This document shows, piece by piece, positions 12,968-16,149 of a stretch of 16,149 nucleotides of DNA. The position numbers and the translations under genes were made by a program. Source of the stretch: JAICIG01 sp035532215 (GTDB lineage: Bacteria; Planctomycetota; Planctomycetia; Pirellulales; JAICIG01); NCBI GenBank assembly GCA_035532215.1, contig DATKRK010000103.1:1-16149 (forward strand), in the 5' to 3' direction. The notes beneath the pieces are model-generated. The model had not been told where the DNA came from and ran no database searches. It saw only the letters and a program-made list of their open reading frames with translations. How positions within the stretch are numbered: the first letter of the stretch is position 1; each line of letters starts with the position of its first letter.

Positions 12968-13237
12968 ATGGCTATTACCAAAGCGCGAAAACAGGAATTG
13001 ATCGGGGATTTCCGCCGGGGTGACAATGACACCGGATCGCCGGAAATCCAAATCGCCATCCTGACCAACAGGATCGGTGAGCTGACCGAGCACCTGCGGA
13101 CGCACAAGAAGGACTTCGCCAGTCGGCGGGGTCTGTTGATGATGGTCAGCCGGCGTCGCCGACTGTTGGACTACCTGAAAAAGGTCAATCCGCAGCGGTA
13201 TCTCGACATCATCCGGCGGCTTGAGATCCGCAAGTAA
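12968..13237 (+). CDS. rpsO: 30S ribosomal protein S15
   Basis: The 89-aa protein has the canonical length and sequence of uS15: MAITKARKQELIGDFRRGDN, then TGSPEIQIAILTNRIGELTEHLRTHKKDFASRRGLLMMVSRRRRLLDYLK. It binds the central domain of 16S rRNA through the conserved HKKD and RRGLL regions early in small-subunit assembly. The frame is open from 12935, but the canonical start is the ATG at 12968. The ribosome binding site is weak (GAGGG about 15 bases upstream). It is followed by pnp on the same strand, the classical rpsO-pnp order. Confidence 0.98.
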   Translation: MAITKARKQELIGDFRRGDNDTGSPEIQIAILTNRIGELTEHLRTHKKDFASRRGLLMMVSRRRRLLDYLKKVNPQRYLDIIRRLEIRK

Positions 13238-13313
13238 TCTCTCCCGGCGCGAAAGCACGCTCGAGCCCTGGCGGTTGCGTCTTCGGCATAGGCGTTAGGC
13301 GGCGTGGGGTAGA

Positions 13314-13325
13314 CGGCGCCTAGTC
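13314..13325 (+). repeat. CGGCGCCTAGTC leader motif, copy 2
   Basis: This is an exact copy of the 12-base motif at 12913-12924. It lies in the 239-base gap between rpsO and pnp, which holds no other gene. Confidence 0.5.
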
Positions 13326-13476
13326 GGCGGCGTTTGGCCACCGCAACGCACTCGGCAGGCGTTTCTCGTTGCGTCATCGCTCGTTCGTTGAAACTCTTCG
13401 AATCGAGCCGTGCCGATGTGAACGCCGCCTCTTGACGACTCGCTGGCTGGGACGCGGAAAAAGGTAGGAAAAAGCC

Positions 13477-15600
13477 TTGAAAGTACGTGTCGAGAAACAG
13501 ATCGGAGCCAGCACCTTTTCGATCGAAACCGGAACTCTGGCCAAGCAAGCCGCCGGCAGTTGTTTGGTTCAATATGGCGAGACCGTGGTCTTGACCGCGG
13601 CTGCCACCGGCGCCCCCCGGGCGGGCATTGATTTCTTCCCGCTGACTTGCGACTATCGCGAGCGGTCGGCCGCGGCCGGAAAATTCCCCGGCGGCTTTCT
13701 CAAGCGAGAAGGCCGTCCGACGATGAAGGAAACGCTTACCGCGCGGCTGATGGATCGGCCGATCCGCCCGCTGTTTCCCAGTTGGTTTCATGACGAAGTG
13801 CAAATTCAAAGCTTCGTGATGGCCAGCGACCGGCAAAACGACGCCGACGTGCTGGGCATGAACGGCGCCTCGGCCGCCTTGGGTCTCTCGCCGCTGCCGT
13901 TCCAGGGGCCGATCGCTTCGGTCCGCTTGGGCCAGATCGGCGGCGAGTTCATCCCCTTCCCGACACAGGACGACCTGGAGGAAAGCGACCTCGACCTAAT
14001 CGTCTCGGGCAGCAAAGACGCCGTGTTGATGATCGAAGGTTTCGCTCGCGAAATCCCCGAGAACCGGATGCTCGAAGCCATCGAGGAAGCGCATCGGATC
14101 ATCAAGGAACTTTGCGAGTTGCAGCTCGAACTGTTCAAGAAGGCCGGCGTCGAGAAGAAGCAATACGAAGTTCCCCCGCCGGACGGAACCCTCGATCTGC
14201 TCAAGGCGAAGCATTACAGCGATTTTAAAGCCGCAAAACAGACCGTCGGGAAGCAGGCCCGGGCCGACGCCGTCGCGGCGCTGAAAGAACGCGTGTTGGC
14301 TGAGTTGATTCCCGATCCGGCGGCCGAAGGCGCCATCGAACTCCACTCCTTCAGCAAGGCCTGGCACGATCTCGAAGAGCACGTGGTCCGCGACTTGATC
14401 TTGAGCGGCACGCGGCCCGACGGACGTGATGGGAAAACGCTGCGTGAGATCGAGTGCCATGTCGACGTACTGCCGCGCGTCCACGGTTCGGCCGTGTTCC
14501 AACGCGGCGAAACGCAAGCCCTGATCACGGTCACGCTCGGCACGAATCGCGACGAGCAGCGCGTCGACGGGCTGATCGACGAATACTCCAAGAAGTTCAT
14601 GCTCGACTATTACTTCCCCTCGTTTTCGGTGGGCGAAGTGCGGCCGATTCGCGGCCCCGGTCGGCGCGAGATCGGCCACGGGGCCTTGGCCGAGCGCAGC
14701 GTCAAGCCGGTGCTGCCCGATCCCGAGCAGTTCCCTTACACGATCCGCGTGATCTCCGACATTTTGGAATCGAACGGCTCCAGTTCGATGGCCAGCGTCT
14801 GTGGCGCTACGTTGGGCTTGATGGCCGCCGGCGTGCCGATCTCGAATCCGGTGGCGGGTATTTCCGTCGGGTTGGTCAAGGAAAGCGACAGCCAGTGGAC
14901 ATTGCTCACCGACATCATCGGCGACGAAGACCACTTCGGCGATATGGATTTCAAAATCGCCGGCACGCAAAACGGCGTCACTGGCATCCAGCTCGACCTG
15001 AAGATCAACGGCATCAGCCGCGAGATCATCGAGGCCACGCTGGCCCAGTCGCGCGAGGCTCGCATTCAAATCCTGCGGAACATGCTCAGCGCCATTCCTT
15101 GCCCGCGAGAAGAAATCTCGTCGTGGGCGCCGCGGCTGCTCAGGACCAAGATCAGTCCCGACAAGATCGGCCTGTTGATCGGGCCGGGCGGCAAGACGAT
15201 CCGCGGCATCCAGGAATCGACCGGCGCCGTGATCGAAGTCGAAGACGACGGCACGGTGACCGTGGCCAGCCACGACGCCGCGTCGGCCCAGGCGGCGATG
15301 CGCAAGGTCGAGGCCCTGACCGAAAGCGTCAAGGTCGGCAAGATCTACGAAGGCCGCGTCACGAGCATCAAGGATTTCGGCGCCTTCGTCGAGATTCTGC
15401 CCGGCAAGGACGGCCTATGCCACATCAGCGAACTATCCGACGGCTATGTGAACAGCGTGGCCGACGTTTGCAAAGTCGGCGATGAGATGTTGGTCAAGGT
15501 GATCGCCATCGACGACCAGGACCGCGTCAAGCTGAGCCGCAAGGTGGCGATGCGGGAAATGGCCGAGCAAAGCGCCGGCGGCAACGGTTCGGAAAACTGA
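13477..15600 (+). CDS. pnp: Polyribonucleotide nucleotidyltransferase (PNPase)
   Basis: The 707-aa protein has the full PNPase architecture: a first RNase PH domain (about 5-225, YGETVVLTAAATG, RDPIRPLF region MDRPIRPLFP), an alpha-helical linker (about 230-305), a catalytic second RNase PH domain (about 310-545, SGTRPDGRDGKTLREI, FQRGETQALITVTLGT, GDEDHFGDMDFKIAGT with the metal-binding aspartates), a KH domain (about 550-612, LLIGPGGKTIRGI) and an S1 domain (about 617-690, GKIYEGRVTSIKDFGAFVEI). It degrades RNA by 3'-5' phosphorolysis, usually as a trimer with RNase E. The start is TTG at 13477, placed by GGTAGGA about seven bases upstream and by the conserved N-terminus. It is co-oriented with rpsO and is followed by a strong terminator. 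Confidence 0.98.
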   Translation: MKVRVEKQIGASTFSIETGTLAKQAAGSCLVQYGETVVLTAAATGAPRAGIDFFPLTCDYRERSAAAGKFPGGFLKREGRPTMKETLTARLMDRPIRPLFPSWFHDEVQIQSFVMASDRQNDADVLGMNGASAALGLSPLPFQGPIASVRLGQIGGEFIPFPTQDDLEESDLDLIVSGSKDAVLMIEGFAREIPENRMLEAIEEAHRIIKELCELQLELFKKAGVEKKQYEVPPPDGTLDLLKAKHYSDFKAAKQTVGKQARADAVAALKERVLAELIPDPAAEGAIELHSFSKAWHDLEEHVVRDLILSGTRPDGRDGKTLREIECHVDVLPRVHGSAVFQRGETQALITVTLGTNRDEQRVDGLIDEYSKKFMLDYYFPSFSVGEVRPIRGPGRREIGHGALAERSVKPVLPDPEQFPYTIRVISDILESNGSSSMASVCGATLGLMAAGVPISNPVAGISVGLVKESDSQWTLLTDIIGDEDHFGDMDFKIAGTQNGVTGIQLDLKINGISREIIEATLAQSREARIQILRNMLSAIPCPREEISSWAPRLLRTKISPDKIGLLIGPGGKTIRGIQESTGAVIEVEDDGTVTVASHDAASAQAAMRKVEALTESVKVGKIYEGRVTSIKDFGAFVEILPGKDGLCHISELSDGYVNSVADVCKVGDEMLVKVIAIDDQDRVKLSRKVAMREMAEQSAGGNGSEN

Positions 15601-15628
15601 TCTCCGCGCTGCGGCTAAGTCGATACTA

Positions 15629-15668
15629 CGCCCGAGGGCCGAATCGCTTCGGTTCCTCGGGCGCTTTT
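15629..15668 (+). terminator. Intrinsic terminator of rpsO-pnp
   Basis: The outer stem is CGCCCGAGG / CCTCGGGCG (15629-15637 with 15655-15663). An inner stem CCGAA / TTCGG (15639-15643 with 15648-15652) has a TCGC loop. TTTT at 15665-15668 follows. It lies 29 bases after the pnp stop. Confidence 0.9.
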
Positions 15669-15695
15669 ATTGAGTTGGCGGCCGGCGGACTTTAG

Positions 15696-15827
15696 CCACG
15701 GATGAAACACGGATTCAACACGGAATAAGAGATAAATACAGGACGGTAAGTTTGAACTCCGCTTCCGTCGGCCGCAGGAAAAGTTTGATTTGGTCTGATC
15801 CGTGTTCGATCCGTGTTTCATCCGTGG
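15696..15827. repeat. Palindromic intergenic repeat with 19-bp perfect arms
   Basis: CCACGGATGAAACACGGAT (15696-15714) and its exact reverse complement (15809-15827) are separated by about 94 bases. The similarity extends inward to about 31 bases with a few mismatches. The 17-base TCCGTGTTCGATCCGTG at 15799-15815 also occurs at 10555-10571, so this is a second copy of the repeat family. The interior shows no ORF. Confidence 0.85.
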
Positions 15828-15920
15828 ATCCTCCGCTCCGAAACTGCGACTAAGCTGTGTTGCCATCGGCCGCGTCGCCCGCTAGCGTGATAGGGTTCCA
15901 CCCGCTTTCGAGTCCCTGCC

Positions 15921-16149
15921 ATGCTGCGTATCCTCGGCTCGCGAAAAACGCTCTGCGATGGTCTCTCGCGCCGCGATTTGCTGCAAATCGGCAGCACAGG
16001 CATGCTTGGTCTGGGCTTGGCCGATGCGCTGCGGCTGCAAGCGGCGGCCGACACGGCGGCCCGGCCGGCCAGCTTCGGCAAGGCGAAAGCGTGCATCCTG
16101 CTGTTTCCATTCGGTTCGCCGCCGCAGCACGAGACGTTCGACCCCAAGC
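15921..16149 (+). CDS. DUF1501 family exported protein, N-terminal part
   Basis: The frame runs from the ATG at 15921 to the window end without a stop, so only the first 76 codons are seen. Residues 17-34 read SRRDLLQIGSTGMLGLGL, a twin-arginine (Tat) signal peptide of the DUF1501 type. Farther on, KACILLFPFGSPPQHETFDPK matches the start of the DUF1501 domain (alpha/beta sulfatase-like fold). DUF1501 proteins are very numerous in planctomycetes and usually follow a DUF1549/DUF1553 cytochrome-type protein; no such partner lies upstream here. No clear ribosome binding site precedes the ATG. The substrate is unknown. Confidence 0.85.
   Translation, partial: MLRILGSRKTLCDGLSRRDLLQIGSTGMLGLGLADALRLQAAADTAARPASFGKAKACILLFPFGSPPQHETFDPK

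Noticed and set aside
13996..15273. 425-aa minus-strand open frame across pnp
   Set aside because: It is antisense to an unmistakable PNPase and has no recognisable domain.
15696..15827. CRISPR array suggested by repeated cacggat units
   Set aside because: The units are arranged as inverted, not evenly spaced direct repeats, and there are no spacers of constant length or cas genes.

Overview
The window joins two kinds of DNA. Bases 1 to about 5560 look like the right-hand part of an integrated mobile element. Bases from about 6000 to 16149 look like chromosome of a planctomycete, probably Pirellulales-like. The host guess rests on the GC-rich sequence, an exported PQQ-type propeller with a WPQFLGP motif, an exported SMP-30 family protein, a Tat-exported DUF1501 protein, and a planctomycete-style wYTTEEFA helix-turn-helix protein in the element. 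It is an inference, not a taxonomic assignment.

Element, 1-3393 (plus strand): a tightly packed run of very small genes. Four encode single-pass or glycine-rich membrane proteins of 60-88 aa, and one encodes a 93-aa soluble protein. Several are separated by a recurring unit: a GC hairpin, then a purine-rich AGAAAGG ribosome binding site. Next come a helix-turn-helix protein, a pentapeptide-repeat protein, a 28-aa ORF whose N-terminus matches that helix-turn-helix protein, a 281-aa protein I do not recognise, and an excisionase-like protein, closed by a clear intrinsic terminator at 3366-3393. The run of tiny membrane proteins is reminiscent of the membrane-protein block of small internal-membrane phages (tectivirus or corticovirus type) or of filamentous phages. 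No capsid or packaging gene lies inside the window, so that remains a hypothesis.

Element, 3467-5560 (minus strand): a tyrosine recombinase starts next to an AT-rich inverted repeat that overlaps its likely promoter. Downstream of it is a divergent nitrilase-fold protein, probably cargo, lacking the usual glutamate. The left end of the element lies outside the window and no attachment site could be assigned.

Host part: an exported SMP-30/gluconolactonase-family protein (6020-6955) converges on an exported PQQ-type propeller (7073-8392, minus). A small acidic coiled-coil protein (8647-8871, minus) diverges from an amidase-signature enzyme (9109-10452). An exported S9 prolyl-oligopeptidase-family enzyme follows (10668-12659), then the conserved pair rpsO (12968-13237) and pnp (13477-15600) with a strong terminator, and finally the start of a DUF1501 protein cut by the window edge. 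Palindromic 'cacggat / ctccgtg' repeats sit at 10477-10625 and 15696-15827. A related repeat forms the coding sequence of the S9 peptidase signal peptide.
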